Translations under genes and position numbers: made by a program
The notes under the pieces: generated by a model
Seen by the model: the letters and a program-made list of their open reading frames with translations, nothing else
The model's database searches: none
What the model was told of the DNA's origin: nothing
Shown here: in pieces, positions 11,188 to 21,404 of the stretch
Numbering within the stretch: the first letter of the stretch is position 1
Layout of the letters: each line of letters starts with the position of its first letter
Source of the DNA: Multifurca ochricompacta
Lineage: Eukaryota; Basidiomycota; Agaricomycetes; Russulales; Russulaceae
Assembly: GCA_022496185.1 (NCBI GenBank)
Contig: WTXG01000348.1
Coordinates: forward strand, 1-32,917
DNA length: 32,917 nucleotides
Reading direction: 5' to 3'

Positions 11188-12235
11188 TCATTGAGCATTT
11201 TTGTAAGGCACAAAGGCAGCGCGGACTCGTTCGCGCACGCGGTGTTCCCAATGAACGAGATTAACACGACGAGCGATCTCTATCCGCAGGTCATCCTCCG
11301 CATGCAGGAGTACATGAAAATAAGCAAAAGCAACCGCGTCGAGAGCCGTGGGCCCACTGCCCCTCAAGTCAGTTATTATGTGCCACGGGAAATATATTGT
11401 CACGTACGATGAACCGAGGAACCATTCGTGCTGCCCCAAGCGCTCGGAGAGCGCAGCAATAGCATCGCGGTATCGTGACGCGATGGCGCTCGGTAAGAGA
11501 CGTGCACCGTAGGGAGGTAAGATTGAGGAGAAACCGGATAGCGGAGCTGGGGGTGGGGTGAGGATGTTTTCGATAGGTCGTTGGGTGGTAGATGGGGGCA
11601 TCTGAAGTACAGAATGATAGAAAAAGGAAGGTGGGGGTTGAGCCAACGCCTAATCCGAAGCCTGTGATGAAAAAGTGCGTTGAAGGAAATTGATTTTTTT
11701 TGAGAAGACGTACCAGGGCGGCATGGACATCACCTTCAAGGAGCGAAATCCAGGCATGACTTTCGTCTCTTGACTCGACGTCCTTGAATCCTTCCAAATC
11801 GTCGAGTTCCCCCACTTTTTCGTCTATCCATGTCGGAATGTTATGAGCTGCTAATAACTCGCCATCCACATCTCTCGCTAGTTCAGATGGTACTTGTAGG
11901 TTCGGCAGACGTCCACCGAGTGCACCTTCCTCAGAGATATCCCATCTAACGGAAATATCCTGAAGGCCTCTAAGCGCAATATGCGCTTGCCATTTAAGGC
12001 ACTCTATGTCAGCACTGAGAGCACTTTCTTTTCCTGGAACGGAGGGTGCTGGTGGGTGTATCCACAGTAACGGGTTAATTATAGGAACTTTTATAGGATT
12101 TAATGGAGGATAAGTTTTCAAGGGAAAGTAGGAAAATAGTTTTGCTAGAGGTTGTGGTACCGTCAATATTGAAGTTTTCGATATCGGTGTCGATGTCGTC
12201 GGTGTTGTTGTCATTGTGTTGAATATGAATGACAA
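11188..12235 (-). CDS. Metaxin/Sam37-like subunit of the mitochondrial outer-membrane SAM complex
   Basis: Three exons (12235-11714, 11649-11408, 11362-11188) join in phase to give about 312 residues. An N-terminal thioredoxin-like half contains SALSADIECLKWQAHIALRG and ends near LLAAHNIPTWIDEKVG. The C-terminal GST_C-like half contains ERLGQHEWFLGSSGSG then PTALDAVAFAYFHVLLH, typical of metaxin/Sam35/Sam37 proteins, which act at the outer membrane in sorting and assembly of beta-barrel proteins. No clear membrane anchor is visible. Intron 1 is 64 bp. Intron 2 is only 45 bp and stop-free, so it can be misread as coding, but removing it restores the GSS-GSGPT family junction. An ATG at 12214 is an alternative start. 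Whether it is the Sam35 or the Sam37 orthologue cannot be decided by eye. Confidence 0.75.
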
Positions 12236-12425
12236 TCCAGTGACCGCGTAAATAATGAAACATTATGTAAGCATTGAAGCCAGGGTCAATCGGAGTGTTT
12301 TCAAAAGTTGAACGCTGACGACGAGGACGACGAGGACGACGGTATTCAAGGATTTGATTTCTCTTTAGTATTGACAGGCTTGATCGTTAAGCCATTTCAG
12401 CAGCTATTATACGACCTTTCATATA
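12236..12425. promoter_or_regulatory. Divergent promoter between metaxin-like gene and VPS54
   Basis: The two start codons are 190 bp apart on opposite strands, so both promoters must lie here (and in part within the leaders). A GACGACGAG triplet repeat occupies about 12315-12341. I see no clear TATA box, which suits housekeeping genes. Confidence 0.6.
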
Positions 12426-15400
12426 ATGTCCGACTACACTTCGAGCCCCTCACGTCCTGCCAGTCCAGTTGCACCCCTTCCAGAGATCACTACTGCGCGG
12501 CCATTCGCATATAGATTTAACTGGGATCCCCCATTACGTCGCCCTGGTCCAGGCAGCATTTCGGAAACTACAGAGGGTCGCGGTGATTACTTTGCCACAA
12601 CTCCGAAAGTGGACATATATGGACCTTCTTCATCCGCTGCCAACCTACAACCGGTCTCAGTTTCATCTCGCTGGAGTAGTGCGAAACATGGTTTTCATGG
12701 TTCGTGACACATTTTTTGGTTGTTGTACCCGCCGCGTGAGGTGATCCAGATCTCACTCATCCTTTGCAGCCATTTCAACCGTCGTCAATAATCCTCACAA
12801 GAAATCCGCACCGCCAAAGGCTCACTCTTCTGTCCCTCCTGTACCTCGTGCAGAGCTTCCCCGTGTTCGCCGGAAAGACTTTGACCCTTACCTCAACGTT
12901 ATCACGCCAGAATGGCATGCCTTCCAAAACAACCTAGAACATGGTCACACAATCTCGATGCAACTGGCGGAATCCCCAGTAGCTGACCTCGTTAGCCCAT
13001 CTACTTTTCAACTCACGCCGCGTCCTCCAGAATCTATGTCGCCTCTCTCGTCCATTCCTGACATATTCTTCAAATCTGATTTTGACCTTGGCGACCCTCG
13101 AACCTTTGACGCAGTCGCTGAAATACCATCCTCCTCCTCTGCCACATCCTCATTCTCCTCTACCCACTTTCCTCCATCTCCCACGACCCCACATGACCCG
13201 TCCACTTTAGCCCACTCCCTTCCCCTTCTCGAAAAACTCTCACATCATGCCGACACGCTCGAGCAACACCTCGTGCACGAGATCGCCTGTCGTGCAACAC
13301 CCTTCTTTGCTGCGCTCTCGAACTTGCAGGATCTCCAGGCAGAGTCTGCGCGCTGTCTCGCGCGCGTACAGGAGTTACGCTCGCAACTGGCCGATGTCCG
13401 TGAGAATGGGGCCCGCCGCGGGTTGCGCGGCGTGCAGCGCGAGGTACGTCTCACGCATCTGCAAGAAGTGCAATCAGGCGTTCGCGCCGTTCGAGGAGTT
13501 GTCGAGACTGTCGGTTTCGTGCGAGGACTTGTTGACAGCGGACAGTGGGGCGCTGCACTCGACGGCGTCGATCAACTGCGTGTGATGTGGGACGGCCCGA
13601 CAGTTCCGGCACTGTCTGCTCCCCCAGTATTGCCCTTGCCCGCGCAAAAGGGCACACCACTGCTCTCTGTCGTGGAGGAGGGGCCCCTTGCCGTGCTGGA
13701 GATTCCTTTGTCCAAGTTGAAAGCGTTTGCCGCTCTACCGAGCCAACTCCAGACGCTCACCCAGGAGATCACCTCGTCACTCACCTCTGATCTTGTTACG
13801 GTGTTACAGGGCGACCTTGGAGAGCGAACACGCCGCGCAGGTTCGTTCTCAAGTGGCCAGTTAGATGTGAGCGAGAGAATACGCCCTCTAATTCAAGGTC
13901 TCGTGCGGACCAAGAGTTTGAGGGAGAGCATCGCAGGATGGAGAGGCATTGCGTTGGGCGAGGTGCAAAGGATCGTGCAACAGGTGCGCTCATTACTGTT
14001 TTTTCTTTTAATACCCTGTTTGAATTGAGACGAATTGTACGTTGCAGCATATATCCTCGTTTGATCCTGGGGAGGACCCACAAAAACCATCTGCTGGGGC
14101 GAGGTCAGTTACTTTGATTAGCTGCGTGTACCGCTGTTCAGCGTGATCTCCAGCTGGGTAAGCTCGTTACGCTTAATGACGCATCAAGAGTTCCTGGATG
14201 TGCTCCGCTCAATTATGAGAAGCTTCTTAAACTGTATAGAAGGTCTACAATCTCTGAATGGCAGCATCACTGAAGTGATCGAAGCCATTCGGTTCGTCAA
14301 CTAAACCATATATTCACTATAAATTCACTGATCAACGGAACTTTTTTAGACCACCAGCGCTTCCGTCTGAGCTTACGGCGATACATGATTCGCTATTCGA
14401 CACTCTTTCTTCCTCAGCGGAATCCGCAAATGTGCTATTATCCAAAGTGATCGCGGCGCGAACAGATCAGCACGTCAAGCTAGACCTGCGCGAGTTTGTA
14501 GAGGTGTTTAACGAGTGTTGGAGTTTCGTGGTTCGTTGTGAAGTGATCTGTAGGAGAATGATAGTCGGTCTTCGTGGCGCAGTCGTCAGCCAGGTACGGT
14601 GTATCATCAACTCGATTTTTTTTCTTTTTTTTTTTTTGCGAGGGCCGTTAGATTGACCTTCTCCATATAGGCGAAATCATTCTTGCAGGCGTTCCACCAA
14701 ACTCGTATCAATCAATCCGCCAAGCTGGTCGAAGATGAGCAATGGTTACAGGCCGAGGTTCCAAGGTCATTACAGCAGACAGTCAATCTCATCTTGGATG
14801 CTGCGGTACACGACCCGCGTGAGTTTATCCTCAAAATTGAGACTGCGGTAGCTGCCCCTGAGTCGCCGCTCCTGATGGCTTCGTCGTTACGACCATTGGG
14901 TTCTCCGGTACTGGCACCGGGTTCGGATAGTCGACCATCATCCCCGAGACCCTCTTCCCCACGCGCGAGCTTGCAAGCAAACGGAACATCACCTCCGCCT
15001 GCGAGGAAGCACCTCCGTATCGAGGAGCGTAGCTACTTCACTGTTTCCGCCACTCAAGAGATGTTGATCCTCCTGACGGATTACCTGAAAGTGATCGTCA
15101 ATCTCAGTTTGCTCACGACAGATACAATGTCGCGTATCATCGAGTTCCTTAAAGCTTTCAACTCACGGACATGCCAAGTTGTTCTTGGAGCGGGTGCGAT
15201 GCGTTCCGCGGGCTTGAAGAACATTACGGCGAAACATCTTGCGCTTGCCTCGCAGTCCCTCTCGATCGTGATTGCTCTAATACCATATGTAAGGGAGACA
15301 TTCCGACGGCACCTTTCTCCGAAGCAGGCGGTGATGCTTGTCGAGTTTGACAAATCGAAGCGCGATTATCAGGAGCACCAGAACGAGATTCACGCTAAAC

Positions 15401-16652
15401 TGGTGGCTATCATGGGAGATCGTCTCACTGCGCATATCAAGAGCCTGAACATGATCAGATGGGATGCCCCGCCTGCGAAACCTGGGGTGAACGATTATAT
15501 GGAACTGTTGGTAAAGGAGACGGTTACACTGCACAAGGTGTTATCACGTTATCTTACCGGTGGAGTCGTAGAGGTATGCTTAGGTTTACCCTCTAGGTAG
15601 TTTTGATCATTGCTGACAGAGTTATTATGTCGCCTGCTCGCAGCTTGTTATGTCGCAGGTGTTTGCCGCGATCAACCATAGACTTTCTGAGGAGTACACC
15701 ACCATCGAGTTCCCAACGCTTGAAGCGAAAGAACGGTACGTGTGCTATTGCTACTATTCCACGTATACCTTGCGTTCTCATTCACTCTTCACAAATCAAT
15801 GACCGCCCACTTCCTCCCTTCCCTTCCCCCCGGTTCGCTAGATTGCTCGCGGATGCACGCTACCTGCACGAGAAGTTCAGCTTACTGAAAACATCCGGTG
15901 CACCGACCGCCCTACTAGAGACGCTCGTCGCGGACAAACGGGTAGTCACAGCGACCCCCGCGCCACCGCGACCGTCGACGCCAACACCCACTTCCACACC
16001 ATCATCACCGCTTCCGTTACCACCTAGCAATATCTCGCTCGGTTCACCGCGTTCTGCTGTACCACCGGCACCGACGAAACGATCCTCTTCGTTATTCTCA
16101 AACGAGCGTATCAAGGGTATGCTTTCGCGAGGTATGACGACACAGATACAGGCACAGATACCGGTCTCGGGTGCAGTGCCCGCGGCGGTGCAGGAGAAAC
16201 AAAATGGTTTCAAGCAAGTCGTGGTGCCTCTATCGCCAATCCCTTTTCCCGAAGAAAAACAACAACAACAATTACAGCAGCAACAAAAACAACAGCGGGA
16301 TTTGCCTGAGACGCCGATACAAGCTCAGGTACTATCCGTGAATGGCACACCGTTACCATCGTCAATGTCTGCGACGCCTAGGCAGCAGCGGGACCTTGTG
16401 GCTGAGGAACAGAACTCTGATGTACCTGTAGTAGTCCTTGACCAGACAGAGGCGGTGGCAGAAGTACAGGGGAAAGGGAACGGGAACAGTGAGGGTGGGG
16501 AACACCTACCACCGCCACCACCACCGCCCACAAAGGATGATATGATGGCAGCGGCTAGGACGACCGGTCAGGGGGAGATTGTGCCCGCGTCTGAGCTTTC
16601 GCCGGGACCTGTCCTCGTTCCCGAAGGTACGAGTGTGATGGCGACGACGTGA
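12426..16652 (+). CDS. VPS54: Vacuolar protein sorting-associated protein 54, GARP complex subunit
   Basis: Eight exons (12426-12699, 12770-13983, 14048-14103, 14142-14291, 14350-14593, 14671-15573, 15644-15735, 15842-16652) keep phase throughout and give 1247 residues. Order: a disordered Ser/Pro-rich N-terminus, the FDLGDPRTFDAVAEIP motif near residue 145, a long helical coiled-coil region (about 200-400), a middle region (SSLRLMTHQEFLDVLRSIM), and the conserved Vps54 C-terminal region (about 645-1010) with EERSYFTVSATQEMLILLTDYLK and HLALASQSLSIVIALIPYVRE. The last ~230 residues are low complexity, with Pro, Gln and a run of seven prolines. In known systems VPS54 works with VPS51, VPS52 and VPS53 to tether endosome-derived vesicles at the trans-Golgi. 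The start follows the divergent promoter. The intron after 14103 is only 38 bp. No frame damage seen. Confidence 0.9.
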
Positions 16653-18339
16653 TGGCCCTTTTTTTTCGTTCGTTCGTTTGTTTGTTTTGTTTGTTTTGTT
16701 TTGTTTGTTTTGTTTTTTTGACGGGTCGTATTATGGATTATGATTATCTAGAATATATGGACGCTTCATGTGTTGCAGTTTTTTTGCTGATGCTGATCCC
16801 ATATGCGTTCGTTTATTAAGTAAAATTTTGTTCCACCACCACCACCTTCACCACCACCCCTAACCAAAAGAAGCTGGGACTTTCCCATTTTAATGTCCTG
16901 CGTTAGGGATCATACCTGACCATGATATGGGTGCTGTTGGCTTGAATGCGACTTTTATCAATTCGGGTCCACACGAATTTGTCTCAGTTTTCGAGAATCG
17001 AGAAGGAATGGGTTCCCTGAATCAGTCAAGGTGGTTTTCCTATATCCTTCCGCACGTCTGGTGAGGAAAGTCACTCTAGAAAATAGTCTAATGGAACATT
17101 TGCGTGAACTCTGTTCTTCGGAATCCATGGCCAGGAGTGAGTTGTGAGAGAGTCCCTGATGAAAGACCGGATCGGGGAGGAATAATACTGAGAGCCCACT
17201 GGCAGCCTCCTGGAGCAAGTCAACTAGCCCCCACCCTGTTTCCATTGATGACTCTGAAGCGATGGAAAAGTGTGAGGTGAGAAAGCTTCCAAGAGGCGGC
17301 GGAAGAATCATATCTCGCTCACAGCAAAACCCGAACTTCAAAACATGGTGTGGTTTGGTTTGGGAATCGGCGGAGTTTCAAAGCAGTTTACTACCGTTGT
17401 GAGGAGAGGGAGACTGGAGAGATGATACATCTTTCCACTTCCCTTGCGCCTCGTTCTCTTAAACCTACTGGCTTCCTAACGCACTGGACTTCTTAACGAT
17501 TTCTGGAAATTTTTCTCGAAACACAGGCTATTATCTAACTCATGATCTCCTGACTTTGAATGAATGCAACGACTTCAACCTATTTTCGTTCATTCGAGAG
17601 CTATTTACTGCACTATTCTCATGTCTGCAACCTAACAATCACCTCCAACTTAAGTTCGGTATATAGGGATGCCCCGAACGTGTACATGAAATCAACAAGG
17701 CATGATTGAAACCCACATCCTCTTTTTGGGGCTCCTTGGCAACTGCGACTGTTACAACGCGTGCCTTTGAATACTAAGCTTCATTTCTTTCCTTTGTTCT
17801 ATACTCTTCTACACGTAATTACTAGGCTGCGTCCTCAGTGCTCTCGACTCTCTGCTGTTCCTATTACTTTCGAGTTCGTTCCAGCTACGATGACATCATC
17901 TCTCTAGCTTGTATATATACTTTAGGATTTCAGCTCAAAACCCTCAGTCTTGAGCTCTCGTACTCTACTTGGCTTCTGACCTAGGAATTATATCCTTCTT
18001 TGCTTTAACTAGTGCGTTAAGCAACTGTCTAAATACCTGAACTATAAGAACGACCAAGCCAACCGCAACAGCGACAGTCCGAGAGCAAGCTCACGCATTC
18101 GGCGAATTCCGAAAGGGCGAAGAGACACGTTGAACCTGACAGTACATGTACTTTCTACGTTTTCTACAACTCTCGGGGAGGGAATCGGGTTGACAGTCAC
18201 GGACTGCAGTGTTTACTTGGAGTGTACCCACTGGGTTCATGGGACTAATGGGAAATGGTAGGGCTACCCGCCCTAAAATCTGAGGCGGAACTTCGGTCTC
18301 AACTACTCCTTCCCGCTTACCTTCCATCCCCATTTCCCT
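16653..18339. other. Intergenic region, no intact gene
   Basis: It opens with a T-rich GTTT/GTTTT tract (about 16659-16717), probably the VPS54 3' untranslated region, then a CCA-rich patch near 16834-16858. The rest (16900-18339) has only short open frames of no recognisable family. TATATATA near 17912 and CT-rich sequence look promoter-like but lead to no frame I can support. Confidence 0.5.
16659..16720 (+). repeat. GTTT/GTTTT simple-repeat tract after VPS54
   Basis: T-rich sequence of GTTC, GTTT and GTTTT units begins six bases after the VPS54 stop codon. Confidence 0.8.
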
Positions 18340-18720
18340 GTCCCTGCCCGGCGTATCTACGAAAGTGTCGTTACAACAAGCTGCCTGGAACCCTTTTGAA
18401 CCCATCAGCCCTACCACTTTCCAGTGCATCTGCCCGCCGATGGAAACCAAATTGCTCTCCGTTGTTCGTGTTTGTGCGGATCGAGAACCTCCAGGCAGAC
18501 AGACGGAGCCACCTCAAGGCATACTAATCGTCGTTGCCTGCCAGATATACTCGGGGAATAAATTATTTGTATGCCATAGACCCGTTGGACCGAGGAAAGT
18601 TCCAGGAAAGCGGCTGGAGGGATTAGGGCCGCGACAACGAACATGCTGACACAGTAAAGCAGCGGTGCTGCATGGAATGAGATTCCCAGTGACGGAAGCG
18701 GTGGCGATGAAAGCGGTCAT
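18340..18720 (-). pseudogene. Possible degraded class I hydrophobin
   Basis: The frame from an ATG at 18720 reads MTAFIATASVTG then PCSTAALLCQHVR, which resembles the first cysteine block of class I hydrophobins (CST...QCC..V) but lacks the double cysteine. About 290 bp downstream on the same strand, another frame reads VVGLMGSKGFQAACCNDTF, resembling the later C....CC block. Order and spacing fit a hydrophobin with an intron, but there are frame breaks between the blocks, missing cysteines and no recognisable end (expected GC.P). If real, it is dead. The match is by eye and weak. Confidence 0.22.
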
Positions 18721-18824
18721 GACATAGCAAGTCCACGGTGGCAGGCAGGGAACGCACGCTGGGAATGTACATTGGAAAGCTCTGTCTTAAGGCTGGGGGA
18801 AGATATGAGAGGGTCCAGGCAAGC

Positions 18825-19715
18825 TAAGTCACCTTACTCTCCCCTGCCACTGACATCCCTAAAGTGGTAATCTTGTTACACGGCTGTGATTTGTAATAAT
18901 AATTATTTAAAAAAGAAGTTATCGTTGAATATTTATCTTAAAAAGGAAAGTTATCAACAAAATATCATTACAAATCAGTTGCAGAAAAAGATTAGATAAG
19001 AACTTTGGTGTTCTCACACATTCTCACTACTCTATGTCTAGCTATTTTATGACTTTCATTGTGTATCATATGTTCTCATCAGAATGTGTGGGTCTAGAGC
19101 AGTAGAAAATTTGTAGCAGAAGGGGTGATATTGTCCATTGCATGGACAGGAGGAGAGAGGATGTTAAGCATTTTTACTATTAGGTTTTTTATTTTTGAAA
19201 TCAATTTTATTCGCACTTCAGGGCCTTGCCCAAATCACGCAGCTACTACCAGTACATAGTAACCACTGTTGTGAACATGAGATAAGGGTGGGAACCACCA
19301 TGTGCAAAACCTCTTGGTAGAGGTAAACAAGAGAGACAGTGTGTAATAGAGGAGTGGAGAGGGGAAGAGAGCCTGTGTGTCGGAGAAGAAAGGTGAACTT
19401 ATTCATACTACCCAACGTCACCAACTCAGACTTAATCCAGCTCACAAGGTCGTCTCACCGAAGGAGGCCTTGTGAAGGCCCGCATGTCCTGGATGAAGGT
19501 GAGGGGGGTGAGGTCATTGCATGAGCAGAGCTTGGTCTTTCACTATTAGATTGAAAGCGTTGTCTACATGTCACATGACTCCGATTTGTAATGATTTTTT
19601 GTTGATCAACGATAACTTTCCTTTTTAAAATAAATAGTATTACAAATCACACTCGTGTGACAATATTACCACTTTAGGGATGTCGGCGGTGGGAGAGAGG
19701 TGGGTGAGCTATGTC
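18825..19715. mobile_element. Non-autonomous DNA element with long terminal inverted repeats
   Basis: Left sequence GACATCCCTAAAGTGGTAAT (from 18852) recurs inverted at the right end (ATTACCACTTTAGGGATGTC, ending at 19684). Similarity continues inward through TGTGATTTGTAATA and the AAAAAGGAAAGTTATC block to ATTACAAATC, and outward about 30 bases into GGGAGAG/GGTGA-like sequence, so each arm is about 140-165 bp. Each arm also contains its own short inverted pair (TGATTTGTAAT ... ATTACAAATC), a nested hairpin. The interior has no transposase, only a 75-residue minus-strand open frame (19218-19445) without known domains. A MITE or deletion derivative of a TIR transposon is likely. I could not fix the target-site duplication. 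Confidence 0.7.
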
Positions 19716-19854
19716 TATGTCAATGTTGTTGTCTGGAGCACGTGACTAGGTTCTCATCACTTTAGGGATTTTCAGGAACTGTAAAGAGGTAAAAGGTACG
19801 ATGGCTTTTGACAATTTCCTGATGATGCCCTATCTTTGCCACGCTGCCCAAGTC

Positions 19855-19862
19855 TATATAAA
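19855..19862 (+). promoter_or_regulatory. TATA box of gene A
   Basis: CTATATAAAG, with a second CTATATATAG about 14 bp downstream, lies roughly 105-110 bp before the ATG at 19967. The duplicated TATA motif suggests a tightly controlled or inducible promoter; that part is inference. Confidence 0.55.
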
Positions 19863-19966
19863 GTCTATATATAGATATTAGGATACGGTCAACATATGTC
19901 GGTTGCGCCCAGTCATCTCCTTCCAAAGCTCTCTTCTGTAATCAAGATCAACGTGTAGCTTCCCCG

Positions 19967-21189
19967 ATGGCTCACTTCGACATATTCCGTGAAGAGCTCG
20001 CCATAAAGTATCCTGCTTACGGGCATGCACTGTGGGAGCCAAGCCCAGGGAAACTGTATGATGCCATAGAAGTAGGCGACGTTGGGTATATACGCGAAGG
20101 GAAATTCCACCGCCTCTTTAATGCTCTTCTCCCCGGAGATCATGACTCCCATAGAAATTTTGGTGTTCCAGAATATCATGAACCACTAAAACCCAAGATG
20201 TCAAAGCATATCGATTCGGGCACACTTAACCCCAATGATCTCTGTTCGGGGGCGGTCACCGCGACATCTGGTGGACTTGACGTTCTTGCCACAGGGTAAC
20301 CGAGATCCTCTTTCCCTAAATTTCTCGTCATTGATACCTTATCAGGCCTGTAGGCGCTGCACAAGTTTCTTTTTCATGCTCCAGGAGGCAAGGAGCAATC
20401 TTATCCCTTCCAGTGCAGGCTCAACGTCAGGATACCGTCGCTCGAGGAGAGTTCGGTAGATGGATAGTCAAGCATATCAACCTTTGGTTTGCGTTCACTC
20501 AGGAGCTTGGCTTGGGACTCAACCGCATGGAAGATATCATCCTTGTCACGGGGTTCCATCGCGCGAGATCGTGGGCAAATATCGCATTCTCTGAGGGTTC
20601 TGGAGGTGCACGTGTGTCGTTTGGAGTCCGGGTTTCTGGCACTTCTGGTACCAATGTCGAATGGAAATACTCGCGTGAGGACATTCAAGGTGTGGTGTTG
20701 AATCTTGGTCCGAGCGGTCAGGTACGCTTCCCCACATTTTGGATGGGATAACCCAATTGACCCTAAGACACATTCTCCCGGGTATCGTGGCAGAATCTAC
20801 CTGAGGATCAGTGCATCTTTGTCCGTGGTTTCCGTGTCACTCGTTTTATAAGGATATTGCCAAGACTTCGGGGAGCGGCAGGACCAGCTCCTCTCCCAGA
20901 TGGACATGAGCCTGAACCCGACGCGCAACTCGTAAGCGTTCCTGCGGGCACCAACGTAACATAGTCTCTTCAATATTTTCCAAGCGTCACACTTAATATT
21001 CCAAAGTATCAGGATCCTCTTCGGACTCTGTTAGAGTACATCGCCGAAGTGGGTACTCCATGGGAGATTTTCTGTGCAACCGTTGTGGGTATGAACTAGA
21101 ACCTGACGAAGGTCCTACAGCAGGCACCTGGTTGCGATATGGCTCTTGTTCATGATGACGACCTGGACTACATTGGCTCAACGGTATAG
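19967..21189 (+). CDS. Uncharacterised agaricomycete module, stand-alone or N-terminus of the gene A NLR
   Basis: Exons 19967-20295, 20346-20721, 20794-20955, 21007-21048 and 21121-21183 join in phase. They encode a module starting MAHFDIFREELAIKYPAYGHALWEPSPG and containing WIVKHINLWFAFTQELGLG, MEDIILVTGFHRARSWANIAF, EDQCIFVRGFRVTRFIRI and APGCDMALVHDDDLDYIGS. From memory this is a recurrent agaricomycete family without assigned function. I see no signal peptide, membrane span or catalytic motif. Reading on past 21183 gives a TAG at 21187-21189 and a 325-residue protein. Splicing a 47-bp intron (21184-21230, GTATAG...GTAG) instead continues with SLEGNQPDEMRGYLQNL, still module-like, and the frame then runs unbroken into the Goodbye-NACHT-ankyrin protein. 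That route gives a 1763-residue fusion ending at 25998. Which form is made is undecided. Confidence 0.7.
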
Positions 21190-21404
21190 TCATTTACTTA
21201 TTAGTTTCTTTATCTTGCTCATCCGCGTAGTCTCTGGAAGGCAATCAGCCGGATGAAATGAGAGGTTACCTCCAAAATTTGGCGCCAAAGTTACAAGAGC
21301 TTCGGTTTGGTGGGTATTGGCCATTGTTATTGTTCTTGAATACTGATAACAAAGTGATATACACAGACACCTTTCCCGTCCATAAGAGTAGCGAAGGGGC
21401 TCAG

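Noticed and set aside
17390..18090. Possible solo LTR or promoter
   Set aside because: TATA-like and CT-rich sequence is present but I found no matching terminal TG...CA pair, target duplication or second copy.
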